Source: Sipunculus nudus
Taxonomy: Eukaryota; Annelida; Sipuncula; Golfingiida; Sipunculidae
Reading direction: 5' to 3'
Length of the DNA: 64,000 nucleotides
Assembly (NCBI GenBank): GCA_026874595.1
Contig: CM049312.1
Coordinates: 26,283,956 to 26,347,955 of the forward strand
This document shows, piece by piece, positions 1 through 12,233 of this stretch. Below the pieces are notes generated by a model, which saw only the letters and a program-made list of their open reading frames with translations, did not search any database and had not been told where the DNA came from. The position numbers and the translations under genes were made by a program. Within the stretch, counting starts at the first letter, position 1. Each line of letters opens with the position of its first letter.

Positions 1-582
1 TAAGCAGTCTGGAATATAAGTTTGCATTCAGATGTCACGTGCGCGTAGGTCATGTGACTAGCAGTCGAGATGACAAGTGAAACATTCGTGTGTAGTGTAC
101 ATGCAAAATTTGACAAGACTCTGGGATTGTATGTGGTTATTTGGCCACTAGAGATCTTCGATTCATATGTGTGGAACGCCTCTGTAGAAGTTTCTGGCGG
201 TAAAGTTCACCGTTTAAAGAACTTGGACGTCCATTCCTTCGGGGCTGTGACACTAATCTACTGTTTGTAATCAGCAAGGGCGGCAACCTTGTATTCATTC
301 AAAAATTGAAATAACTGCCCACGTCAAACCCACATAAAAAACCATCACGAGTTTTATACAAACCTGTCGGGACTTGTTGAGACACTTTCGCAAGGTTCAT
401 CGAAATAAGACTCTTTGACCTTATTCAGACGCAACCTACCAAATATCTTAGCAATGGCGGCAAGAATGTTCACCAAAGCCTATACACAGGTTTATCCTTG
501 GAATCATTTGGGCATTTGGTTGAAGCCATCTAAATTTTGGCTTAATTAAATGCGAGTTAATTTCTAGAAGTGATCATGTATA

Positions 583-584
<2 letters not shown>

Positions 585-641
<57 letters not shown>

Positions 642-787
642 CAGTTGGCCTGTTGTGTAGTCTGTGTACTAGATCCGTAAGACTGTCGTTCGTACGAGAT
701 TTGTATGTCTCACGTAATTTGAGCTAATTTGTCGTACGTACGAGATAATATTTTTTTCTTTTACCAGGTGGCAGCAATACGCTTTCC

Positions 788-855
<68 letters not shown>
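585..855. repeat. Two (TA)n microsatellites (585-637, 790-855)
   Basis: Almost pure TA dinucleotide tracts separated by 150 bases of ordinary sequence. Confidence 0.95.
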
Positions 856-858
<3 letters not shown>

Positions 859-898
859 AGGTAAGGTGACGCCTTTTAGAAAGTCTAACTTGTTTATT

Positions 899-937
899 AA
901 CACATGAGCTTTCGAAGCCCTCAGGCTTCTTCGTCAG
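899..937 (-). ncRNA. Hammerhead-ribozyme-like motif, possible Penelope-like element remnant
   Basis: Read on the - strand: CTGACGA (931-937), then a perfect 6-bp stem GAAGCC/GGCTTC closed by TGAG, then GAAA (910-913), then a short possible stem III (AGC ... GTT). CTGANGA-stem II-GAAA is the hammerhead core, and similar cores occur in pseudo-LTRs of Penelope-like retroelements. There is one extra A before stem II, and stem I is weak, so activity is uncertain. Confidence 0.4.
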
Positions 938-2200
938 CTAACCGTCATCCCTTTCGATGATTGCAAGCTTGTCACCACAGTCGAGGCAGGATTGTCAGCA
1001 TGTCATCAAATCATAACGCCGTCCGTTTTCTGTTCTGTGATTCCATATTTCTTCAAAAGGACAATTTCCGTCAAAGTGAAATGAAGAATAACCTTAACAA
1101 TGGCGAGATTAAGTAGATGACACAATTGCCCACAGGAGTTGACTGCCTATGACCAGGCTTGCATGCAATTGCAACGCAGATAAACCTACTCGAGCAGCAG
1201 CGATGTAAGAATGGTACCTCGCCAGTGCTCATGCGAGTAAACTGTTCAGTTACATTGCCTGGCATCCTAGCCCAAGCTGACGAACTATGCTTGATTGAAT
1301 ACAAACCAGATTAAATTAAGAAAACCTGAACTGAGCGCTCTTGGATACACACTTAAGTCGCTTTCCAAAGCCGTGAAAAAAAGACCCAGAAGGCAATGAT
1401 AATTGGGCTGATAAACCTTCTTGTCTCCTGATAAAGCAATATCAAGGTATCATGTTGCATTCATATTTAGGTATACAGCTCATTATCTTAGCCTTCATCC
1501 ACGAAAGATGATTTAACACAAGGAAATACAGGGAAATCACAGCTCAAACTGAAACTCCATGTTAACGAGTCATTTCCTGTATCGCGCACACGTTGGCTGC
1601 ATCAAGTAACCAGAGCGGGTCACGCATGTATTCATGCGGTAAGAAATTTAACATACAATTGGGGTTGACCAATTTGCTGAGCTAAACGGAACTTTTCATG
1701 CACATGTTTGGTGTTTCTAGAAAATATACTTAACATACTAACAATTAGTCTGGTTTATGTAAATTGATAGAGTATGTGTAGACCATAAGACGTTATAAGA
1801 AATAACGGAAATATTTGCATCCTCTTACAGCCTTATATTCCGTTTCTCACTGAAAGATGTTACGGCGCTCTTGCAGCCAGTAATCTTGTCGTATACTCTC
1901 TTATGTCAGAGGGCTAAAATGGCGCTACCGCTTTCCGTGTGTATAGGGAGCCTAGCGTTCCGCGGATAGCTGTATTTTTCACATTTTTGTCCCTTGGACC
2001 AGATCGGGCCAGGACTTATTGTTAAGGGTCACCACTGGGCTTAAACCCCTGCCTGCAGACCCTTATAATTTGAAAAATGTACCAAAGTATTAACATGCTT
2101 GAAAACTATTTCGTAAATACGAATAAATTTTCGGTTCAACATTTGAAATAACATCAAAACGGATAATCGGAAAAATGGAGTTCGGAAAACAGCGCTCTAT

Positions 2201-2262
<62 letters not shown>
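2201..2262. repeat. (TA)n microsatellite with TAAA interruptions
   Basis: Imperfect TA tract interrupted twice by AAATA. Confidence 0.9.
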
Positions 2263-2266
<4 letters not shown>

Positions 2267-3512
2267 ATAGTAAATCGGAGTTAAGAGCGTCCTCAGGAGA
2301 AATGATATGTGTCCGATTTTGAAGGGTTATGTAAAATCGAATCGTAATCGTACTTTATTTTATAAAGATAATATCACTATAGAATTACAAATCGTGTCAT
2401 TATATGAATGTTTGCTTATAGCGAAAGTAAGCCTCAGTTAACAGTTATGAGTGTGTGTGTTACAGTCAATTTACAAATTGCCTGATTATTCCAGGCTTCA
2501 GTCTATTGACACATTCACTAAAATGTAAAAAGGAACGAGATACTACTGTTATAAAATAACAAATATTTAAATAAACTTTCATACCATACAAAATATTAGG
2601 CCTTAACATATCATTCATGATATTATGTACAGTTAAATGTTTCATATAATAAAAAGCTACCATTTTGCTTAAGACTGGTTCGTGTAGAAATAGCTATGTG
2701 ATTATATGTAATGTAAATAGTTTAAAGGGGCGCTATATCCTTCCGCACTTTCATAGTGGGTCGCATTTTTTTTGTTCACAATAACAGTTTTGAAGAAATT
2801 TTGAAATATAATAACCCCTCAAATTCCAACACCATATAAAAATGATTGACAAAAATACCTAAAAAGGGCAGGGAACGTCCCCTGTGACCCCTACCCACCC
2901 CGACCTCCCACCCTTGGATCCGTCGCTAGTTATTTCACAATAAATATTTGACAAACAAGTTGTTGTTTTTACTTTCGAAATCTGTATGAATTATATAATG
3001 TGTGGTTTAAAAGCTGAGTTTCACAATTCGATTGAAACGAATGAATCATGTCATGTTAGCAGTCATCCTTTTAAGTTGAAAGAATTCACTTTCTAAATAT
3101 TTAAGGAAAACTGTCACTTATTTTGTTAAGAACTCATATTTTACAAATTGCAATTAGGGCAAACTGAAAATATGGGTCAGGTTAGGGGAAAATACATTTT
3201 ATATCAATTATGTTTCGAAAAGTTGTCGGTGTTATATAATTATTAATAAATCAGCCATCAAAGTATGCTCCACTCAAAGAATGTTAATGACAAACTACTA
3301 TCGATCCAATCTATCAGATAAACTGAAAATTTCACTGATTTTATAAATTGAATGAGTGAATCAGGCATTTTGTAAATTAACTGACAATTTCAGACATTTT
3401 ACACAGTCACTAATTTCATACATATATATATAAATATAAATGTATATATAGATAAATATATATTTGTATATATGTGAACATACATGTTTGATTGGTATAA
3501 CATCTGTTACAG

Positions 3513-5606
3513 ATATATAATATTGTTGGAAAAATTGATGAACAACACTTAACTTCTCTTGAGGTACGTCATTTTATATTTTTTTCAGAGCTTAAAAAGA
3601 GGTTCTGCCATAAGGATTCACGACATATATCACATTATCTTAAGAGGATTTCTGTAAGTGGTTAGCTAAAAACAATATTGTCTAAGTTATATATAGATTA
3701 GAGCCTCATAAATGGCCTCTTTCTTACATTATTCTCAATGTCATTTGCAGTTGTTTGTCGAGACGGGTATGCTTGTCCTTGCTGTAGGCGGAGATGAAAC
3801 CAGAGAGAAGCCCTTCCAGGTACACTTTCTTTTAAATTTAAATCTGGAACAATCTTACATTTCTTCCCAATTGACATTATTTCGCAAGTGTGTGATACAC
3901 TCCCATTATTTGCTATACATCAATATGTTTTCAGGAACTTATGTTCCTCGTTCGAGACTGGATCGACCCAGAGAAACACAATTTTGGTATGATCGGAGGA
4001 CAAGAATACCTTCGGGAAAAACTGAAGGTATGTAGCTCTGCGAAAATATGGAAATATCTGTCTCTCCTACAAAACTATGTTGGTAATGCCTGTTGACTAT
4101 AGTTGTTGGAACAAAAGGGGTACATCGAATTTCATCAGTTCCAGTGATCAATTGGCCACCAGATTGTGTAACTACTGAACCTCATATCTGGTAGTTTCAA
4201 GATTTAAGTCAGAACTGGTGAACACATCCAGCATAATGCTTTTCTCTCAGAAAGCAATTTTTCTGATATTCGGTATAGTGTTGGTGCACCCGTCTCTTAT
4301 GAATAAGCAACTGTGTTTTTAGTAGGGATCGTACTCCTCATACCTGTATCCGACAATACATGTGACTATAGGTCCTTTAAGGTAGCATAACGGGTGGCCT
4401 TAGTGTGACCTGACTTTGTGTTAGTTTGTTTTGATGGAACATGTTTGAATTTTTTAAGCGTTTCAAATTTAGATTTAAATAAATAACAAAAACAATTATT
4501 CTAGCACATCAAATGCAGATACTGAATTTATATATTTTTGTTATTATTTGATAATTAATCTCAGGCTTTTTTGTTGTGTGAGTTAAAAAATAACAATTTA
4601 CAGCATATTTATTTTTTAAACCCTCACAAATCATTTCATTTTTTAAGTTTTCCTAAATAAAATTCATCCAATTACTTTTATATAAATAAAAAATAAAAAC
4701 TTTTTGCTGACATGTCATCAAATACATATGTCAACGATTGTATGTTTCTGGCGAGTAATGACTGAGAAATAAAGTACTAAAGATAAGGTGGTCAGGTGAA
4801 ATGAGGTTTTCAGTATATAGCAAAAACTTACAGTGGAAGAGATCATTCGGTCTCTAGAAGTATTTATGCACAACTAAATGCTGTCAGTCTCATCTATTAG
4901 GCCAAGACGGTAGTTGTTATCACACAATGCAAGGATACCATGGGCTAGTTGACGATATTGTTTTAAACGAATTAAAACGATGAACATTTGTCTTGTCGCA
5001 AGGGCAACCTGTTAATCACCGCGTGCCAGGCTGCAGTAGGAGCAGCTTATACTCTTGGCCGAGTACCAAGGTTGGTTTATACACGAAAGCCGGGAACAGC
5101 GCATGTACAGGTGCTGAGTCGGCTTTTCTGGTAACAGCATGTTTAAGCATTAGCTACGGGATAAGGGTTTATGGCCGTTCAAGGTGAAAAAGGATTACGT
5201 ATCACGATTTACAGGTGTCACCCTTTATTGATGTTTGGAAGTTTCATTTGCTTTGTACAAAATATTTAGTTGTTGACATTATGAATAAGGGCATTGTGTT
5301 CAGGATATCAAGTAGCGTATTGGAAAATAATTTTGCGTATCTTTTGATCGGCCCAGGGTGTGGCAGAACTAACATGGTTCCATGTTATGGTTTGTGTTTC
5401 AACGAAATATACACTTCAGAAGATAAAGCTAACAATACTATAACATGAAACTAAAAGATCATTCACAAGAACGTACTTGGGTCGACCGTCAACTCTGGTC
5501 GCCCTGTGGGGAGGTTTAGAGGTAAAGTGATTGACAGGCATGTGGCAGGGCACGTGTAAATGTATAAACACCCCGTCATAACATCGTAGGTTTACATAGA
5601 AATCAC

Positions 5607-5652
<46 letters not shown>

Positions 5653-6809
5653 TTGAATTTCAGGGGGATTATTGTGGTAACCAACCGAAAGAGCTGCTTA
5701 TGGTGCGGGAAAATATAGCAAACTGTTACGAGGAGCTGCATTGTTCCCTGTTGCCCTTTCCGGGGCTCAAAGTTGTCCAGACGACTGATAAAGCAGAAAG
5801 CGAAAGTGAAGAAGAGGATAATGATTCCGATGACGAGAATGATGCCGGGTTTCAAGGGCAACGTGGTGGTGAGGAAGCCCTGAACCTAGTACTACTCAGA
5901 GACACGTCTATTCAAAATTTATTTGATCACTTAAATATTAGAAACACCTACTAGGAATACGTATGTTCACCTACCTCTCCCTCAAGAGCCTACACTTATT
6001 TGTTCCACAGTTAATATTCACTATCCTTTCCAATTAACCTTACCCAAAGCGTTTACGGCCAAAATTAAATAAAGCTTATAAACAATACTTTCTTGTAAAA
6101 TCGTTGATTCAAGTTGACTGTATAATGAGGTTGTGGAGGCCGAATTCAATTTTCATGAATAATTTATATTTAAAACTGACTGACATTCATGGAAGTTTGA
6201 AGTTAGTTTTCTAAAGGTTACGGCTGGCAATTGGAGATCAGTAAAGGCTTAAATTAAATCCTTAGGCTTATTGATATGTGTATGACCGTTGCTTGCAACG
6301 ACACAAATCATTCTACTGCAATGTGAAAATAGAAGAATTTTAGGCATAGTTATTTACTATATTAAAGCAACATTTTTTTGGTTTACTTGTGGGTTGCGTA
6401 CTTACGAGAACCAAACACTTCAGCATATGTAACCCCTTTAAGTACTTTTTGAAAAAGTGTAAAGACTCGTTTAGGAAGTGATGTCTATCCGTTCAAATGC
6501 TTTATGTGTTTAAGTTATGGAAAAAAGTTTGTAAGGTATTTAAAAAAGACGGTGGAAAGTATCTTCAAGGCGCCAAAAGTGAAAAAATGTGGATCAATGG
6601 AATTGACAGGTTCCCAAATGATGCCGTATGCGATGGTATGTATCTAATGTTTTTCTGACGCAAATGTTATTCGTCATTTTCAGAGGCAGGCACTTTTAAG
6701 GAACACCAGTTTATTCTTTGAGGACAGTAAAATGTATAACTTTTATTTCCAGAAGTGTGTACATGCTTTCGAAGGAAATAAGGTACCAAGGCCCGAATCT
6801 TCAAGAAAG
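3513..6809 (+). other. C-terminal half of the GTPase domain and linker (exons 1-6)
   Basis: Exon 1 (IYNIVGKIDEQHLTSLE) and exon 2 (LFVETG...EKPFQ) align with the atlastin helix before the G4 motif. Exon 3 carries ELMFLVRDW and GGQEYLREKLK, matching atlastin LIFLVRDW and GGAKFLEKRLK. Exon 4 carries GNQPKELLMVRENI and LLPFPGLKV, matching atlastin GNQHEELQNVRKHI and LLPHPGLKV. It then runs into about 20 mostly acidic residues at about 115-134. Exons 5 and 6 (KKFVRYLKK, ELTGSQM, FEGNKVPRPES) match the atlastin linker (EFIKNLK, EINGNKITCR, YQGEELPHPKS). Atlastin rather than GBP is favoured because GBP has LRDF at the RD site and lacks the PGLKV segment. Confidence 0.8.
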
Positions 6810-7386
6810 GTAGGTATATTTTCTGCATTTTCATACACTATACAAACATGCTGCAAACATACTTATTGTGTATATTATATTTGATTTGTATCATGAGATA
6901 TGTATGTTTTCTTTTCATTTAAGGCGATTATTGAGCAGTACAATCAGATGATCGTAGATGAAATATTAAAATTTAATGAGGCTGCCTTTGAAGAGGTACG
7001 TATTATAAAAAAAATTGTGTTCACATATGGTCAATTAGTTTTGCTTCCATGCAAAATATTTAGAATGATAATTATAGATTTTCCAGAATAATTGACAAAC
7101 TTAGAAGGTATGTATATCCATTGAACCTTATAAAAATAAATATTTATCTCTGCAGCTTCTTGCCAAGGGGATACCGGAAGAAGAGGACGAAGAAAATGCA
7201 ATTAAATTGACAGAAAACTCGTCTCAAGAGAAGTTTGATCAACGCATAAAAGGGAACCCGCAAGAAAAGGCGGACTTTTTGAGAAAAATGACTTCATCAT
7301 TGAATAGACTCCAGAGAGGCTTCAAGGACAAGTGCAATTACAGCAGGATGACAGAAAAGGTTTCAATTAAATATATATATATGTTT

Positions 7387-7452
<66 letters not shown>

Positions 7453-10098
7453 TCGTTTTCCTGAAATTCCTATTTATATACAACTTTATGTACTAATCTG
7501 TAATATAATTTCAGAAACGCAAAGAAGACATTTGTCTTCATGCTCTCAAAGAAGCGAAGAAATTGTATCATGAAAACATGAAGGAGGTATTTGAAATTAT
7601 ATTGAAAATATGATTCAGCTAGCAAGAAGATAATGTCAGATCATGTGATTGCATGTCTTAAATTCATAATGTAGGCCATCTCACATGCCCTTGAGTTATA
7701 TCGTTCCCCTAGAATTATTACTTAGAAATGTTATCCATGCAATTCTTTCAATCTTTTTATTTCTGCATGTGGTAGCTTTGGCCTAGCAAGTATCAGTAGA
7801 ATCACTAGCACATGACGAGTAAATGAGGTTTGTTAAATTATAGGCTGAAAGAGGGGGACACCCAAGCATCGGAAATATTGCAGCCCACGAACAAGCCGCA
7901 GAAAAAGCACGCGCTCAGTTTCTAGAGAACACCAACGATTACTTGGAGATCCTGAATCCCTATCAGAGTCAGCTAGAGGACTTTTTGTGTGATCGTTTAA
8001 AACATCATCAAGAGATGGAAACTATGCGGATCAGTGCTCAAGTAAATTTTGTTTATATATAAATCGTTATTTTAAGCTTAAGTATATATACATGCCTATT
8101 TCAAAAATACTGAAGACAACTACTATGCTGGCATTTTTTTCATTAAATTGAAGTGTAGGAGAAGTATTATCTGCGTTTGTAGCAAACGCATGTTTTCTGA
8201 TTTATTTTTTAGGATGCAAAAGCAAAAGTGCAGCTCGCTTTGGCCAAGGATTATTACACCGAACAAATGGAGAAGGTATGAACTATAATATTTACATCTA
8301 TTTATTTATAAAATTTTCATCTAAATCAACAGTGAACGTATAGCGGAAAAAATGTCTTCTTTATTTAACTCTTGCTTGATTAAATTTCTACATCATTTCA
8401 GTTCCGAACGACGTATGTTGCAAATAGCAGCAATTTATTCATATCCCGTTTGTATCACCGAGTTAACAATGCCTGCTAAATAGCACATCTACGGACTTTT
8501 AGTATGTGAATTTCAAAATTTATATATCATAACGCTCAGGAATTTTTTTAAGGCGTTTGGAAGGGGGAATATAGAAGCGGGGCCTAGTCTTTTCATTAAG
8601 TCCGTACAGCGCTCTCCTTGACAGCTAGCTGCAGTGGCCGTCACAGCTCGTCGGCTGGGATTTAAACTTACAATTTCTCGGCTGTGGATAAAATAGAATC
8701 GCTCACATGGCTAAAGCTAGTGCAAAGGCTAATGATAAGCATTTTTATCACCAAATACTGCAATGTCTAGGAAAGGTCAGTAGGGAGCTAGTATTACAAC
8801 AATATGTCGGATATGATTGAACGATTGAAAGCAAATATTTAAAACGGTTGAGTAGCTATAACACTTAGGTTTTAACACCCATTGGCTATAGCTCTGGATT
8901 GATCCCAGGGTTGAGCCTAACGTTCAGACGTTTGTAGTTAAACATCCATAACACTTAAAGAATTAATCTTACCCTCCTCCCCTTGGCGTTTAGAGGAAGT
9001 TTAAGGTTATAAATTTAGACTCATATCTCTTCCTAAGTATATAATTACAATCGCTGTATTGTCCCAGTCTCAACAAGGAGGTCAAAATACACTGTCCCAT
9101 GTCTTCAATTCTTATAATTTAATCATTCAACATTCTCTTAATGATTCGTAAATTCTACGAAGACATCCCTGTTACGCGAGATCAGGAGCGTGTTCTGCGT
9201 CACGTCTTATGCTGCTTACAACTAGTTCCAGAATCAAGAGGTAACTAATGTTGCTGGCGACTTTATGAATGGTGTTGTCCGACTATTTTGCATATTGCAT
9301 CCCAGTTAACGTGTCCATGACAGTTGTTTAGTAAATGCAAGTGGACTGAGTAGAGTGTTCCTTCGGCTTACCAAGGATCAGCTAGTATCTAGAATTACCT
9401 TCTGGTGACATGAAAAACGATTGGAGTCTTCTTTGACATGCTTGTCTCTATTGGCATGTGCTATTTCTCCTTTCATCTAATGTAATTTACTTAAGCTTGT
9501 TGCCTGACTGAACTTGTTGCAAGAAATGTTGAACAAGGCTTACACATCTGCTTTTGTTTTGACCAAGCAGGTGAACATTATATTAAAAAGTTCATAAATA
9601 TTTACTTTAAGGCAGCGAGATTATAGGAAGCAGCATTCTGTCAAATCTGAGCGCAAACCTTTGAATCATCTTGCCGAATTTCCCCTGTTTTATTGGACAA
9701 ATATTTGATTCCAGTACACAGAAACACCATGTATTTCTCGATATCCGCCAGACTGTGCTGACAGGTATTGTTGTATATGTGCTGACGGGTACATTGAAGC
9801 TTGTAATACAAGGTGCTCAATTAACTAGTATATGCGACAGTTGCGGTAGCTTGATACATAGAAAAGAGTTTGCGAAAATAAACTTCGTTAACCAGGTTCA
9901 GAACTCCTCTGAGACAAACGAGGTACACTGACTCGACATCAGAAAAGGTCGTTTCTACGACAATGCTCACTTTGCAGCACTGATCATTAAAATTGACAGA
10001 TCTCTCAATCCACAAATCACTCAACCATAAATTAACTATCTTTGATAACAGAATGCCTGCAGCAAAGTAAAACCGACAATATATAGGCTAATACGCCG

Positions 10099-10150
<52 letters not shown>

Positions 10151-11177
10151 CACTGTAACCAGAGGACTGTGAATTAGTTATTGGAGTGTATTGGAGCATC
10201 ATGTTTAGATGTTAGCGTGAGAACTAAGGTAAGAAAGCACACATGCCTCATTTGATATTAATATCAGTACAGTTAAATTTCGTGGGAGCCACCTCTGTGT
10301 AATCGATCTCTATAGTGACGTTGTTTACTCTAGACTTCAAAGGCCGAACACCTGGTAAGTTTGATTTTCTCAGGGTTTTATTTCTCGAAACGTGTCTATC
10401 TTAATATTCAAGTAATAATTGACGTTCGGCATAATAGAGAGTGATGATTGGCCAATAGACGGTGGGACTTTTGACGTCACCAAGCACATATAATCCTGGG
10501 TTGAGAAGAATTTCTCTACAATTGCCTGATCAGCGCACCGATTCGATGTAGCCAGACGATCGTCTGCAATCTAGGGACAGGTATGCTGCTATCACAGTCT
10601 CGACAACAGAGATAAATGATGTCTGTAAGCGAAGACAGTTAGTGTCTGGGGAAGGCCACGTTGATACCTCTGTAACGGATTTCAGAACAAATATCGCGAT
10701 TGCCAATGGACTGGTACTCTGGCGATCTTGTATCTATTGTGAGCGCATCCAAGAACAGGCCAAAGAAATTATTAACACGCGAAACTTTAGATGTACTGGA
10801 TATCGTTGTGTGGAAACATATTCAGTTACCTAGGGCTGGAAGATTATTCCAGGATACATCAGCTATGAAAGAAATTGATTCTTAGTTCAGATATAATAGT
10901 CTGTGCGCCTTTGACTAAGTGCTCCGTGAATATTGCCTAGGGGACAATCGAGTACTCCAGCGAGGAACTGAAGGTGGTTGGAGCCCTGTTTATATAAAAG
11001 TGAAATGAAAGTCCTGTTAACACCGTGACAGAGAACTGTTAGTAGCTTGAAACGTATTTCCGATGGTCATGTGTTCAGGAACTATGTAAACAAAGAGGAC
11101 TATCCCGTGCAGTGTGATTAACGGACTTAGTGAGTTTGTGTCTCTTATCGGACGCTTGTGATCATCAGTGATTATAT

Positions 11178-11244
<67 letters not shown>

Positions 11245-11379
11245 AGCGCCTCTCAAAAGAAATAAAGAGTATATTTTTAATATATTGATTTGTTTTTCTA
11301 TATCAAGTCTTATTCATCTTATGGAGTATATTTTTGAGGTTCGTTGGTCGTTCATGCCTTAAGAGGAGTCACGCACACA

Positions 11380-11437
<58 letters not shown>

Positions 11438-12191
11438 AGAGAAAAGAGTTCTAGTGCCGATGGTTAACCGATCTCCAAATTGCCAGTCGACGCCTTTATC
11501 ACTGAGCTATTGAAACTCTCGCACTTGCTTCCTTGCTTTCTCTATGAGCTACCTACGACCGCGAATCCCGCCGACGCAGTTTATACGTTAACCAATGCAA
11601 ACTTAAATGACCTCACTGAGTATCACGTGATGGTCTTAACATATGTTTGCATTCAACAAAGTAACAAACATTTCAGTTTTAATCTTTTCAAGAAACTGAG
11701 TTCAAGTGATCCACCGGACTCTGACAGCGACTTTACCAACATTCACTTCGAAATAAAAGAAGATGCAATGAGTCTCCTTACAGACGGACTCAAAAAAATG
11801 TTCATAGATGACGAAAAATACAAACAGGACTTTAAGAACTATGCTGAGGCAAAGAAACTTAAACTGGGCCAGATAAACGGTCAGCGTTTGCAAGTAAACC
11901 AGGTAATTGGGTTATTTTTCAACGTTTACATCCATATTTAAGTACATTTATCAATATTATAGTTTTCTTCATTTGTAATTTACTATGCATTTGGTAGCAG
12001 GAAGTAGGTGCCTTCTGGTTTTTTTTGTTTTTTTTTAATGTTGTTAATTTCCTAAAGTTTTGAAAGTATTTACGATTACACATCAACGTATGCCAACCGG
12101 CCACATATGAAAGCATTAATAGCACGACGAAATGTTTAAAAATAACAGTAGAGGTGATAGAGAACATTAGAGTTCCTACCCGTGCACACAC

Positions 12192-12233
<42 letters not shown>

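Larger units (their letters stand above)
1..3512. other. Probable intron of the atlastin-like gene; no exon seen
   Basis: Holds (TA)n tracts at about 585-637, 790-855 and 2201-2262 and a possible ribozyme motif at 899-937. The missing P-loop and DTQG exons of the GTPase were looked for and not seen; the short open frames here (70-270, 1071-1304) show no family pattern. Confidence 0.4.
8213..11902 (+). other. Helical module 3 (short exon 8213-8275 + long exon 11693-11902)
   Basis: The short exon DAKAKVQLALAKDYYTEQ-MEK is the clearest match to atlastin AAVATAKDTYNKKMEE. The long exon (70 residues) has FEIKEDAMSLLTDGLKKMF, resembling atlastin ...ESVKLFRGVKKMG. The two exons are separated by a 3.4 kb intron that holds a promoter-like block near 10.45-10.50 kb. 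Confidence 0.65.

Noticed and set aside
5849-5954. Read-through of exon 4 to a stop at 5952 as the true C terminus
   Set aside because: The atlastin similarity resumes in exon 5 in the right frame, so splicing is preferred; a minor truncated isoform cannot be excluded.
11480-11692. Upward extension of exon 12
   Set aside because: Open by chance; it has no atlastin similarity and a pyrimidine-rich acceptor lies at 11691-11692.
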